DNA of 23,289 nt from Chloroflexota bacterium (GTDB taxonomy: Bacteria; Chloroflexota; Chloroflexia; Thermomicrobiales; UBA6265). A model generated the notes under the pieces. It made no database searches. It had not been told where the DNA came from and saw nothing but the letters and a program-made list of their open reading frames with translations. Both the position numbers and the translations under genes were made by a program. Location: NCBI GenBank assembly GCA_023389575.1, contig JAEWEG010000088.1:1-23289 (forward strand), in the 5' to 3' direction. Shown piece by piece: positions 1-8,028 of the stretch. Every line of letters starts with the position of its first letter. Position 1 is the stretch's first letter.

Positions 1-2
1 AG

Positions 3-278
3 TTCATTCAGATTGATCAAGTCATCGAGGAGGCATTCGGCGGGGACGGCGGTGAGCAGGAGATTGTGGCCTTCCAGCAAGGTGACGACGATGCCTGCGT
101 GACGGTTACGCCGGCCACCAGTGTTCCTACCTCCGGCGCCGTGACCACGTTGCCCGTAACCGGCGATGGTGAAACCGGGTCAAGCGCGCCAACCAGCGTC
201 TTCCTCCTGATCGGAGGCGCCACGTTGCTTGCCGCCGGCGTGCTGCTCACGATGAGGAAGCCAAGCGGCGATACCTGA
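3..278 (+). CDS. C-terminal part of a surface protein with LPXTG-type sorting signal (5' end outside window)
   Basis: The reading frame is open from the window edge, so this is the tail of a longer protein; about 91 residues are visible. The visible part is an acidic stretch followed by a Thr/Val/Pro-rich spacer. It then has LPVTG (bases 150-164), a roughly 20-residue hydrophobic segment (SVFLLIGGATLLAAGVLL) and a short basic tail containing R-K. That order (LPXTG, membrane segment, positive tail) is the classical sortase substrate signal, so the protein is probably exported and anchored covalently to the cell wall, or at least held by its C-terminal helix. The upstream domains that would tell its role are missing. 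No sortase gene lies in the window. A hairpin 36 bases after the stop probably ends its transcript. Confidence 0.7.
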   Translation, partial: FIQIDQVIEEAFGGDGGEQEIVAFQQGDDDACVTVTPATSVPTSGAVTTLPVTGDGETGSSAPTSVFLLIGGATLLAAGVLLTMRKPSGDT

Positions 279-313
279 TCCACCCGCGACAACAGGACTA
301 CCGCTCCAGCGAG

Positions 314-339
314 ACGCCCCAGTCGAAAGGCCGGGGCGT
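314..339 (+). terminator. Hairpin after the LPXTG protein gene
   Basis: ACGCCCC (314-320) pairs with GGGGCGT (333-339) around a 12-base loop. The hairpin lies 36 bases after the stop at 278 and before the next promoter-like box. It has no real T tract, only two Ts, so it is a GC-type terminator candidate rather than a textbook one. Confidence 0.45.
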
Positions 340-372
340 TCTGGTGCTCGCCTGGGCACTTCACCCATACGG

Positions 373-378
373 TAAAGT
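373..378 (+). promoter_or_regulatory. Possible -10 box (TAAAGT) for the AfsR-like regulator
   Basis: TAAAGT fits the TANNNT pattern of housekeeping-sigma -10 elements and lies 110 bases before the chosen start at 483, after the hairpin at 314-339. No convincing -35 box is visible. One such hexamer is expected by chance about every 200 bases here, so support is weak. Confidence 0.25.
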
Positions 379-482
379 GAATGTATCGTCCATGGTATCT
401 GGAGTCGTATCGCCACGGGACTGGGGCAGTGTTTCTTCGGGGATGCGCCACCCTTGGCACGGAGTCCCGAGGAGCCTGGCGG

Positions 483-3400
483 ATGTCCCAGACTTCCCAT
501 TCACGCGCTTTCCCGGGAGAGGAAAGCGGTTCCCTTGCGCCGGCTCCCGCGCCGATCCGCGCCAGGTTGCTTGGCGCCATCGATATTCGGGTGGGCGATC
601 GCGTGCTTGGCCCGCGCGACTGGCCGCGTCGCCAATCGCGGACCATCCTGCTGATGCTGCTCGGAACCCCCGGACACAGGCTGCCGCGCGAGGTGGTGAT
701 CGACGCGATCTGGCCCGAACAGGACGTCGACCAGAGTCTCAACGCGCTCTACAAGGCTCTGCACGCCCTTCGCCGCACGCTGGAGCCCCGCCTCACCTCG
801 GGACGCGCCTCCGCCTACATCGATATCCGCAACGACGTCATCGCGCTGACTCCGCACGATGGACTGTGGGTGGATGTCTCCAGATTCTCCTGGCTGCTGG
901 GAGAGGCGGAGCGCGCGGTCGATCCTCGCCAGTCGCTGCGCGCGGCCCTGGACCTGTACCGGGGCGATTTCGTGGCCGATGAGCCCTACGTCGACTGGCC
1001 CATGGCCCGCCGCGAATCGCTCCGGGCGGAGCGGTCGCGGGCCGCCCTTGCGCTCGCCCGGCTCGACCTGGAGCATGGCGATCCGCTCCAGTCCATCGGT
1101 CACCTCGAAGCACTGCTGGTGGAGGACCCGGCCTTCGAGGAAGCTCACCGGGCGATCATCCGGGCGATGCTGGCGGGCGGGCAGCGGACCTCGGCGTTGC
1201 AACAGGTGGAACGGTGCCGCCTGGCCGTTCGGCGTGAGTTCGGCGCGCCGCTGGACCCGGAAACCGAGGCCCTCGCGGCGGCCGCGCGAGCGATTCCCCA
1301 TCCGCTACCTGAGGCGATCACCAGGATTTCTGGCGGGCTGGTTCGCAACCTGCCTGGCTCGCCATCGCCCATCATCGGCCGCGATGAGGATATCGAGCGG
1401 GTGTTGGAGCGGCTTGGCGAACCTGGAATCCGGCTCATGACCATCACCGGGCCCGGTGGGGTGGGCAAGACGCGCTTCGCGGTGGAGGTGGCCCGGCGAG
1501 GGGCGTCACGATTCCCCGATGGCGCCACGTTCGTCGACCTGGCGGCGATCCACTCCGAGCAACTGCTGTACCAGGCGATCGCCACCTCGATGGAGGTGTG
1601 GGAAAGCCCCGACCGGGACCTGGCGACCACCATACATGGCGTACTGTCCCGGCGACCCGGGTACCTGCTGGTGCTGGATAACCTCGAACACCTGCCGGGC
1701 CTGGCGAGGACGGTCGCCAGCCTGCTCGAAGCCGTGCCCCGGTTGACGATCCTGGCGACAAGTCGCCAGCCTCTCCGGATCCGGGCGGAGCACGTGTACC
1801 TGCTCGATACCTTGCCGGTGCCCGATCTCGCGGCCGGGGAGGCGAATGTCGCCCGCGTGGACTCGGTTCGGTTATTCCTCCAGTGCGCGCGGTCGTGGGG
1901 CGGATTCGACGAGGAGTCCCTCCAAACCAGTCTCCCGGTCATCGCCCGGATTTGCGAACGACTGGAGGGGTTGCCACTGGCGATCGAACTCGCCGCGGCC
2001 CAGTGCTGGGGAAGCACGTTCGAGGACGTGCTGACCCGACTCGAAGGCAGTTTCGATGTCCTGCGTGACGGCCCACGCGACCTGCCGGAACGGCACCAGG
2101 CGTTGCGGGCCACGATCCAGTGGAGCTACGACCTGTTGACCAGCCGGGAGCAGGAGGTGTTTCGCGGGATCTCGGTGTTCGCCGGCGGAGCGGAGATTGA
2201 CGTGCTCGAGGCAATGTTTGGCGACGATGCCCGGGTCAGCGTCGAGGCACTGGTGGAGAAGAACCTGGTGCGATGGGACCACCGGCTCGCCCGGCGACGG
2301 CTGGTGATGCTGGAGACGGTCCGGGAGTTCGCAGGGGAGGAACTCCGGGCCAGGGGGGAAGTCGACGAACGCGAACAGGCCCACGCCCGTTTCTACGCCA
2401 CGTACTTCCAGCGGCACTTCCCCGCCCCGGATGCCAGCAGCCAACTGGAGTGGGGCCAGCGAATGGTTCGCGACCACGACAATCTCCATCTCGCGCTGGC
2501 GACGAGCCTTGCCCGCGGGGACGCGGACCTGTCCATTCGGCTGGCCAGCGGCCTGGGGTCGTACTGGTTCATTCACGGATGCACCGCGGACGCCGTGCGC
2601 TGGTTGCGGGAGGCACTCGGCCTGGAGCCTGTCGAGCCGACGGAGGAGCGCGCCTGGGCCGCCCTCTGGGGGGCGGCGCTAGCCTGGCGGGCCGCGAATC
2701 CGGTTGTCGCGCGGTGGTTCGAGCGGTATGCCCTGGACGCGTGGACCGTTCTCGGCTCCCTCAACGGCCTGACCCAAGTCAACCACGCGGTCGCGACTCG
2801 GAAAGGGCTCGAAGGCCATATCGAGGAAGCCATCGACCTCCACCGCGCCAACCTCGATGTGTTCCGCGGACTGGGCAATGTGGAGGGCATCGTGTTCAGC
2901 CTGGTTGGCATCGCCCATGGGCTTGGCAGGCTCGGAGACTCCCGGGCCGTGTTCGATCTGCTCGAAGAGGCGCTCGCCGCGGGCCAGGCCTCCGGGAGCT
3001 TCATGCTCCAGTCATACGTGCTGGCGCGTCTCCCCACAGCCTGTATCGCCGTGGGCCTCCCCGACAGGGCAATGGAAACCGCCTCCGAGGGGGAGAGGAT
3101 CGCCAGGTTGATCGGCGATCACCGGTCGTTGCCCTGGGCCTCGCTTGTCCACGCGTCGCTGGCCGACGAGCGGAATGCCCCCGGCGTCGCCTACGAGCAC
3201 GCCCTGGTTGCCCTGGCGGGGTTCCAGGACACGGGCGACATCCTCAACGAGTGGATCGGGTACCTGACCTGCCTGCGGGCGACCACCGCCCTGGGCAGGC
3301 TGGACGAAGCCCGCGCCCATGCCCGCGAGTGCATTCGCGGGGTGCGGGCCATTGGCGGCGATGGCGAGCTGGCCGCCGTGCTGTGCGAGGTGGGGAACCT

Positions 3401-3635
3401 GCTGCTTGCGTTTGGATGCCCGGAGGAATCCCTCGTCACGTTCGCCTCCGGCGCCACCCACGGACGCCAGATCGACACCCTGGCGCCGGGTTTCCACCCC
3501 GATCGCTACCAGGCACGGATCGACCTGGCGCGGAACGGGCTTCCCCCGTCCGTGGCGAAGTCCGCATGGGAACATGGCGCGTGCCTCGATCCCGGCGTCG
3601 CGATGGATCTCGCCTTCCGTTGGCTCGGCGACTGA
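483..3635 (+). CDS. SARP/AfsR-type transcriptional regulator with BTAD, NTPase and helical-repeat domains
   Basis: A 1050-residue cytoplasmic regulator. Residues about 20-115 look like the OmpR-type winged helix of SARP regulators (RARLLGAIDIRVGD..., then NALYKALHALRRTLEP). About 120-270 is the bacterial transcriptional activator (BTAD) repeat region. About 290-560 is an NB-ARC/STAND ATPase with Walker A GPGGVGKT starting near residue 323 and Walker B YLLVLDNLEHL near 394. The remainder is helical TPR-like repeats, the likely sensor or partner surface. AfsR-family proteins use nucleotide state to gate DNA binding and activate secondary-metabolite or stress genes; the target here is unknown. 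The frame is open from 381, but ATG 483 was chosen because CGAGGAG sits 8 bases before it and the homologous domain starts soon after. The next gene on the same strand, a cupredoxin-like protein 142 bases away, is a possible target. Confidence 0.9.
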   Translation: MSQTSHSRAFPGEESGSLAPAPAPIRARLLGAIDIRVGDRVLGPRDWPRRQSRTILLMLLGTPGHRLPREVVIDAIWPEQDVDQSLNALYKALHALRRTLEPRLTSGRASAYIDIRNDVIALTPHDGLWVDVSRFSWLLGEAERAVDPRQSLRAALDLYRGDFVADEPYVDWPMARRESLRAERSRAALALARLDLEHGDPLQSIGHLEALLVEDPAFEEAHRAIIRAMLAGGQRTSALQQVERCRLAVRREFGAPLDPETEALAAAARAIPHPLPEAITRISGGLVRNLPGSPSPIIGRDEDIERVLERLGEPGIRLMTITGPGGVGKTRFAVEVARRGASRFPDGATFVDLAAIHSEQLLYQAIATSMEVWESPDRDLATTIHGVLSRRPGYLLVLDNLEHLPGLARTVASLLEAVPRLTILATSRQPLRIRAEHVYLLDTLPVPDLAAGEANVARVDSVRLFLQCARSWGGFDEESLQTSLPVIARICERLEGLPLAIELAAAQCWGSTFEDVLTRLEGSFDVLRDGPRDLPERHQALRATIQWSYDLLTSREQEVFRGISVFAGGAEIDVLEAMFGDDARVSVEALVEKNLVRWDHRLARRRLVMLETVREFAGEELRARGEVDEREQAHARFYATYFQRHFPAPDASSQLEWGQRMVRDHDNLHLALATSLARGDADLSIRLASGLGSYWFIHGCTADAVRWLREALGLEPVEPTEERAWAALWGAALAWRAANPVVARWFERYALDAWTVLGSLNGLTQVNHAVATRKGLEGHIEEAIDLHRANLDVFRGLGNVEGIVFSLVGIAHGLGRLGDSRAVFDLLEEALAAGQASGSFMLQSYVLARLPTACIAVGLPDRAMETASEGERIARLIGDHRSLPWASLVHASLADERNAPGVAYEHALVALAGFQDTGDILNEWIGYLTCLRATTALGRLDEARAHARECIRGVRAIGGDGELAAVLCEVGNLLLAFGCPEESLVTFASGATHGRQIDTLAPGFHPDRYQARIDLARNGLPPSVAKSAWEHGACLDPGVAMDLAFRWLGD

Positions 3636-3672
3636 CCCTGGTGACGACATGGAAGGTTCGTGGAAGGTCGCT

Positions 3673-3719
3673 CCGGTACAGTGCCGGGAGTGGGGGTACC
3701 GGCATGCATGCTTTCCCCC
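3673..3719 (+). repeat. Cluster of overlapping inverted repeats in the cupredoxin-gene leader
   Basis: Four short dyads overlap and cannot all form together. CCGGTAC (3673-3679) pairs with GTACCGG (3696-3702). TGCCGG (3682-3687) pairs with CCGGCA (3699-3704). GGGGG (3692-3696) pairs with CCCCC (3715-3719). GCATGCATGC (3702-3711) is a perfect palindrome. They lie 59-105 bases before the start codon at 3778 and could be an operator, an attenuator-like RNA or a terminator of the upstream regulator gene. Confidence 0.45.
3677..3682 (+). promoter_or_regulatory. Possible -10 box (TACAGT) for the cupredoxin-like gene
   Basis: TACAGT fits TANNNT and lies 101 bases before the ATG at 3778, inside the inverted-repeat cluster. 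If it is real, the dyads would be in the 5' leader RNA or overlap the promoter as an operator. No -35 box is seen. Confidence 0.22.
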
Positions 3720-3777
3720 GGTGTTCCCAGGGCGCCTTTCGTCGTTCCGTACATGCATTCCAACTGGAGGAAAGTGT

Positions 3778-4671
3778 ATGAACCGTCGAGTTCATCAAAC
3801 CTGGACGATGCTGCTCGTGCTTCTCATGGGCACGGTTGCCTTTCCGGCATCGCTCGCGGCCCAGGAGGGCACGCCGGCGGAGTCGCCGCTGGCTGGTCTA
3901 GGGCTCCCCACGCTTGACGTAACCGTGTCGGCGGAGGGTATCGACGCCCCCGCCGAGATAGCAGCTGGTCCCGTTCTCCTGAACGTGAACAACCAGACGG
4001 ATGGCTTCCTGCTGGTCGACGCCGCTCAATTACCGGAAGGGGTTGGAGCCGAGGACTTCCTGGCCCTCAGTAACAGCGAGGATGGATCGTTGCCAGACTG
4101 GATAAGCGAGGTCACCGCCGCCGGGGCCGCGACGGCCATGCCGGGAGGCACAGGTAGCATCGTGGTCAACCTGGCGGCCGGTGAGTGGATGCTGATCGCC
4201 GATGCCGAAGTCGACCTGGCCGCGATATCCGCTCCCCTGACCGTTTCTGGTGACGCGCCGGCCGACGTGGAGCTCGCCGCCGATCTCGACCTGGAGCTGG
4301 GTGAATATGTGTTCACCTTCCCGGAGACGATGACGGCCGGTCCCCAGGTCTGGCACGTCGCCAACACCCATTCGGTGCCGCATCACGCCGTGATCTTCCC
4401 GGTCGATCGCCAGTACACCGCCGAGGAAGTGGTCGACGGCATGACGGGATTCTTCATGGGGACCCCGGTGGCTGACGGATTCTCCCCGGAGACCTCCATC
4501 GTGGGCCCGTCGATCGATGTGCCAGTGATTTCCGCTGGCCAGGAAATCTGGATGGAAACGAACCCGGAGCCTGGTCAGTACGTCGCGGTCTGCTTCATCT
4601 CGGATCCGGGAAGCGACGTGCCACATCTCATGCAGGGAATGGTTTCCTCGTTCGAGGTGACGGCGCCGTAA
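3778..4671 (+). CDS. Exported protein with C-terminal cupredoxin-like (type 1 copper) domain
   Basis: A 297-residue protein. An N-terminal signal peptide (basic start, hydrophobic core MLLVLLMGTVAFPA, cleavage near A-A-Q at 27-29) is followed by a T-P-A-E-S-P-L spacer. Residues about 45-155 form a beta-rich domain that resembles a degenerate cupredoxin. Residues about 170-297 look like a cupredoxin with plausible copper ligands: His in HSVPHH (198-203), then Cys272, His283 and Met288 in VCFISDPGSDVPHLMQGM. The Cys-His spacing is much wider than in azurin or plastocyanin but matches what I recall of related Chloroflexota proteins. The likely role is an extracytoplasmic electron carrier or copper-binding protein. 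ATG 3778 was chosen because GGAGG (3766-3770) lies 7 bases upstream and the signal peptide begins there; the frame extends further upstream inside the regulator gene. Confidence 0.8.
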   Translation: MNRRVHQTWTMLLVLLMGTVAFPASLAAQEGTPAESPLAGLGLPTLDVTVSAEGIDAPAEIAAGPVLLNVNNQTDGFLLVDAAQLPEGVGAEDFLALSNSEDGSLPDWISEVTAAGAATAMPGGTGSIVVNLAAGEWMLIADAEVDLAAISAPLTVSGDAPADVELAADLDLELGEYVFTFPETMTAGPQVWHVANTHSVPHHAVIFPVDRQYTAEEVVDGMTGFFMGTPVADGFSPETSIVGPSIDVPVISAGQEIWMETNPEPGQYVAVCFISDPGSDVPHLMQGMVSSFEVTAP

Positions 4672-4693
4672 GTCAATCGCCGTTCGTGCCGAG

Positions 4694-4731
4694 CGTCGCC
4701 GGGATCTGGAACGTCTCCAGTCGCGGCGACG
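4694..4731. terminator. Compound hairpin between convergent genes
   Basis: An outer stem CGTCGCCG (4694-4701) / CGGCGACG (4724-4731) encloses an inner stem CTGGA (4706-4710) / TCCAG (4716-4720) with a 5-base loop. It fills the 76-base gap between two genes that converge, 23 bases after the plus-strand stop and 17 bases after the minus-strand stop. It is therefore a good candidate for a bidirectional terminator, although T tracts are absent. Confidence 0.5.
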
Positions 4732-4747
4732 TTCACGCGGCCGAGGA

Positions 4748-5239
4748 CTACCTGATCCCGGCCGCCACCGCGAGGTCACGGGTCAGCTCGGCGTGGCCGA
4801 CATGTTCCGCGGCATGCCTCGCCATCAGCATCAGCACCTCCCGGCCGGTGACCTCGCCCCGCACCGGGTGCGTGCACGGCCGATCCATCGCGGTGTCATC
4901 CAGCGCATTCATGGCCGCCGCCAGTTCGTCGCGAATGACCGCCCCCTCCGGAAACGCGGCATTGTCGATGGTCGCGACCGCTCGGAACTCCGCGTCGCGG
5001 TCTCGCTCGATCGGCTGGCCACAGAGCACGCCAAGGATGTTCATCCGGGCATTGCCGTAGGTGTGGGTGGCGAGGGCGAAGATGCTGTTCGTTTCCGGCG
5101 CGGGTGGTCGCCAGTTGAGTTGCTCCACGCTACAACCATGAACCACCGCCGTCATCCGATCCAATGTCCGCTCGATGTAGGGCCAGAGTTGCTCGATCTT
5201 CGCTCGTCCACCCCGTGCGATGTCTTCCGGTCCGTTCAT
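4748..5239 (-). CDS. DinB-superfamily (YfiT-like) putative metal-dependent protein
   Basis: A 163-residue protein of typical DinB/DUF664 length. The pattern is a four-helix bundle with the expected metal triad: one His in the second helix (His59, in ALATHTYGN) and an HxxxH pair in the last helix (His142 and His146, in MARHAAEHVGH). In this superfamily these residues hold a divalent metal, and several members are thiol-dependent S-transferases using bacillithiol or mycothiol; the substrate here cannot be read. The start at 5239 has GGAGG about 6 bases upstream. It lies 21 bases after the ABC permease gene on the same strand, so it is probably the last gene of that operon. A second, only distantly similar DinB-family gene lies at 16878-17381. 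Confidence 0.85.
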   Translation of the reverse strand: MNGPEDIARGGRAKIEQLWPYIERTLDRMTAVVHGCSVEQLNWRPPAPETNSIFALATHTYGNARMNILGVLCGQPIERDRDAEFRAVATIDNAAFPEGAVIRDELAAAMNALDDTAMDRPCTHPVRGEVTGREVLMLMARHAAEHVGHAELTRDLAVAAGIR

Positions 5240-5260
5240 GTGCGTCCTCCGTGAGAAATC

Positions 5261-6049
5261 TCAGGCCGATGCTCCCGTATAGTGCTTGAGACCGAACCTC
5301 CAGAACCAGCGTGCCGCCAGCGAGAACCCCGCCGCCAGCAGCACCGCGCCCAGGGCGTAGCCGCTCGTCAACCGGCCGGTAAGGCTCTGGGCTGGAACCG
5401 TCACCGCGAAGGCGACCGGCACCAGGAACGTCAGCGAGTACCGCAGCCAGCCCGGGAAGATCGTGATCGGCCAGCCGCCCGCCCCGTCGAACATGGTGTT
5501 GTAGATGACGAGGATGTTCTCCAGCTTCACGAACCAGAAGGCGAAGGTGGAGAGGATGAGCAGAAACGAGTAGACGATCGTTACCCCGGCCAGCAGCATG
5601 ACCACGAAGGCGACCGCCTCCAGCACCCCAATTGCATTGCCCAGTCCCGCCAGGGCGATGCCGAGCACGGCCAGTCCGCCGAGCACATCGGCGCTGGCGG
5701 CCACGTTCACCTGGGCCACGCTGGCCAGCAATTGCGAATCAGCCGGCTTCGTCAGCATGAAATCGAGCGTCCCGAGCCGGATGCCCTCCATCAGTTGCTG
5801 CATGCTGGGGCGCACCACCAGGCTGATCAGGCCGCGCACCAGCATCTGGATGCCGATCAAGGCAACCAGATCGGTATGCGTCCAACCACCGATCGCGTCG
5901 GTCTGGTTGAACACCACGCCGATGGTCAACAGGGCGGTGACGAGGCTGATGCCGATCGAGAGCAGTTGCAGGAAGAAATCCGCCCGGTACTGCATCACGT
6001 TCAGGATGCCGAGCTTGAGATAGGTCTGGATCACGGTCAGCGAATGCAT
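5261..6049 (-). CDS. ABC-2 type transporter permease (DUF990-like, second subunit)
   Basis: A 262-residue integral membrane protein with about six hydrophobic segments, for example SIGISLVTALLTIGVVF near 32-48 and AVAFVVMLLAGVTIVYSFLL near 145-164. It also has the conserved cytoplasmic motif LDFMLTKPADSQ near 94-105, which resembles the L-x-x-x-L-x-x-P element of DUF990/ABC-2 permeases. It would form half of the membrane channel with the protein encoded just upstream, powered by the ATPase at 6899-7999. The start is one base after the stop of that upstream permease gene, so translation is probably coupled. The three-gene set matches the uncharacterised ABC-2 exporters classed as COG4586/COG4587/COG3694. 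The substrate is unknown. Confidence 0.85.
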   Translation of the reverse strand: MHSLTVIQTYLKLGILNVMQYRADFFLQLLSIGISLVTALLTIGVVFNQTDAIGGWTHTDLVALIGIQMLVRGLISLVVRPSMQQLMEGIRLGTLDFMLTKPADSQLLASVAQVNVAASADVLGGLAVLGIALAGLGNAIGVLEAVAFVVMLLAGVTIVYSFLLILSTFAFWFVKLENILVIYNTMFDGAGGWPITIFPGWLRYSLTFLVPVAFAVTVPAQSLTGRLTSGYALGAVLLAAGFSLAARWFWRFGLKHYTGASA

Positions 6050-6050
6050 C

Positions 6051-6899
6051 CTACGCTCCCACCGCCGAGTAGCGGCTCGCCGCCCGGTCCCAGACCAGTC
6101 GCAGGATGCCGAGCATCAAGCCGATCCACAGCAGTTGCATGGCGAAGCCGGTCGCGATCTGCCGGGGGCCGATGGTGCCAAGCGCCATTTCGACCGGGAA
6201 CGACAGCACCCATCGGAAGGGCAGGATGCTGGCGACCACCTGGGCCGCGTTCGGCAGGAGCGTAAGCGGGGCGACCAGCCCCGCCAGGAAGAAGTAGGCC
6301 GAGTTGTAAAGCTGGAACAGCGAATTCGTCTTGGTGATCCAGAACGCCAGCAGGCCGATGGTCCATTCCAGCAGGAAGAGCACCAGCGCGGCGAGCGCGA
6401 TGGCCGGGGCCAGCGTGATCATGTTCAGCGTCTTCCAGTGGTACTCCGCGTCGAAGACCAGGCTGAGGATCACGGCGATCGGCGCCAGCGGAACCAGCGT
6501 CAGGGCCTTGAAGACCATGTTTTCCACGATGTCGTTGTGAATCGGGTGGATCGGCCGCATGAGGAAGCTGGAAAACAGCCCGGATTGCACTCTCCAGCCC
6601 ATCTCCCACATGTGCCACGAGAACGTGAGCTGGTTGACCACCATCACGATGATGAAATAGGCGGCGTACTGTCCTTCGGTGAACCCGCCCGCGCTCCCGC
6701 CCTGTGACCGCGCGACGGCGGTCCACACCACGATCGAGATCAGCGGCGAGGCGACCAGCGAGAACAGCCAGATCATGATCGAGCCGCGATAGGCGAGTTG
6801 CAGCGCGCCCTCGGTCCGGAACTTGGCGGCGTAGAACCGGGCTAGCGCCCCCGGGCTGAACGGTTCGCGCTCGGTGGTGGGATTCGGGCGCACCGCCAT
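6051..6899 (-). CDS. ABC-2 type transporter permease (DUF990-like, first subunit)
   Basis: A 282-residue membrane protein with about six membrane segments, for example GSIMIWLFSLVASPLISIVV near 39-58 and LAPAIALAALVLFLLEWTIG near 172-191. It has the matching loop motif LFSSFLMRPIHPIHND near 108-123. It is a paralogous partner of the next permease; together they form the channel of an exporter. Its start codon overlaps the stop of the ATPase gene by one base (TGATG on the minus strand) and it ends one base before the next permease starts. That is the tight packing expected when subunits are made in fixed proportion. The family is established as transporters, but no transported compound is assigned. 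Confidence 0.85.
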   Translation of the reverse strand: MAVRPNPTTEREPFSPGALARFYAAKFRTEGALQLAYRGSIMIWLFSLVASPLISIVVWTAVARSQGGSAGGFTEGQYAAYFIIVMVVNQLTFSWHMWEMGWRVQSGLFSSFLMRPIHPIHNDIVENMVFKALTLVPLAPIAVILSLVFDAEYHWKTLNMITLAPAIALAALVLFLLEWTIGLLAFWITKTNSLFQLYNSAYFFLAGLVAPLTLLPNAAQVVASILPFRWVLSFPVEMALGTIGPRQIATGFAMQLLWIGLMLGILRLVWDRAASRYSAVGA

Positions 6900-7999
6900 C
6901 AGACCGGTGCTCCGACCGGGGCGCCGGTTGATGCCGCGGTGGCCGGTTCATCCTCGCCGGAGGAGAACACCCGCTCGATCACCTCTTCGATGGGCGGATC
7001 TTCCACCGTGAGGTCGGCGATGGGGAGCGCCGCCAGCACCTGGCTGGTGACGCGGGCCGTATCCGCCTTCGGCACCCGCAGGGTGAGGCCGATCGCGGTG
7101 CGCTCCACGAGTTCGCCATCCTGTCCGGCCAGCGTTCGCAGGGCGTCGTCGTCCATCGCGACCGCCTCGCCTTCCTCGAACTCGACCACGATGGTCTTGT
7201 GCGGCGAAAAGGTCCGCACCAGTCCCGGCAGGTCGCCGTCGTAGAGGATGGTGCCGTGGTGGATCACGATGACCCGTTCACAGAGCGCCTCGACGTCGGC
7301 CATGTAGTGGCTGGTGAGCATGATCGACGCCCCGGTGCGTTGGTTGTAGCTCGCCACGAACGAGCGGATGCGTCGCTGCATCGCCACATCGAGTCCGATC
7401 GTCGGTTCGTCCAGAAACAGGATGGACGGCTGGTGGAGCAGCGATCCGGCGATTTCGCACTTCATGCGTTCGCCCAGCGAGAGGTTCCGCACCGGTTTCT
7501 TCAACAGTTCGCCGAGGTCCAGCATCTCGATCAGTTCATCGCGGCGGGCGCGAAACTCGGCATCCGGAATCCGGAAGATGGCCTTGTTCAGTTCGTAGGA
7601 ATCCAGCACCGGAATGTCCCAGGTGAGCTGATTGCGCTGGCCCATGATCAGCGCCATCCGGCGCAGGTAGGCGCGGTCGCGCTTCCAGGGCGTGTGGCCA
7701 AGCACGTCGGCCGAGCCGGAGGTTGGGTGCAGCAGTCCGGCCAGCATCTTGAGCGTGGTGGTCTTGCCGGCCCCGTTGGGGCCGAGGAACCCGACCACCT
7801 CGCCGGGCGCGATGTCGAACGTGATGTCCTTCACCGCCGCCACTTCCCGCGTCTTGCGGTTGACCAGGCTGCCGATGGCGGCCTTCAGGCCGCTTTCGCG
7901 CACTGGCACGTCGTACACCTTGCGCAGGTGTTCCACGGATATCACGGGCGAGGATGATGTGGGTGGCGAGGTCCCGTTCGGGTTCACGAGGCGCTCCAT
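6899..7999 (-). CDS. ABC transporter ATP-binding protein (COG4586-like)
   Basis: A 366-residue ATPase subunit. It shows Walker A GPNGAGKT (73-80), signature LSLGERMKCEIA near 174, Walker B ILFLDEPTIGLD near 193-204 and an H-loop LTSHYMADVE near 230. The extra segment between the first strand and Walker A (ESGLKAAIGSLVNRKTREV) is typical of the group that pairs with DUF990 permeases. A C-terminal region of about 100 residues follows, as in drug/Nod-factor type exporters. It is the first gene of the operon at 4748-7999. Start choice is uncertain: ATG 7999 lacks a clear ribosome site, whereas GTG 7987 has GGAG 6 bases upstream. The frame runs up to 8089, but a promoter-like box at 8029-8034 argues against starting that far upstream. 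Confidence 0.88.
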   Translation of the reverse strand: MERLVNPNGTSPPTSSSPVISVEHLRKVYDVPVRESGLKAAIGSLVNRKTREVAAVKDITFDIAPGEVVGFLGPNGAGKTTTLKMLAGLLHPTSGSADVLGHTPWKRDRAYLRRMALIMGQRNQLTWDIPVLDSYELNKAIFRIPDAEFRARRDELIEMLDLGELLKKPVRNLSLGERMKCEIAGSLLHQPSILFLDEPTIGLDVAMQRRIRSFVASYNQRTGASIMLTSHYMADVEALCERVIVIHHGTILYDGDLPGLVRTFSPHKTIVVEFEEGEAVAMDDDALRTLAGQDGELVERTAIGLTLRVPKADTARVTSQVLAALPIADLTVEDPPIEEVIERVFSSGEDEPATAASTGAPVGAPV

Positions 8000-8028
8000 G
8001 GGTGGGTCGAATCGACAGTGCCCAGCGT

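Noticed and set aside
2273..3781. A 502-codon plus-strand frame overlapping the AfsR-like gene
   Set aside because: It is out of phase with the regulator and its translation is extremely rich in Arg, Pro and Gly, as expected from a frame shift of GC-rich coding DNA.
5282..6265. A plus-strand frame opposite the two permeases
   Set aside because: It is rich in Gln, His and Arg, as when hydrophobic helices are read on the opposite strand; no start signal or domain.
7199..7957. A plus-strand frame opposite the ABC ATPase
   Set aside because: It is antisense to a gene with all ABC motifs and has no ribosome site or family resemblance.
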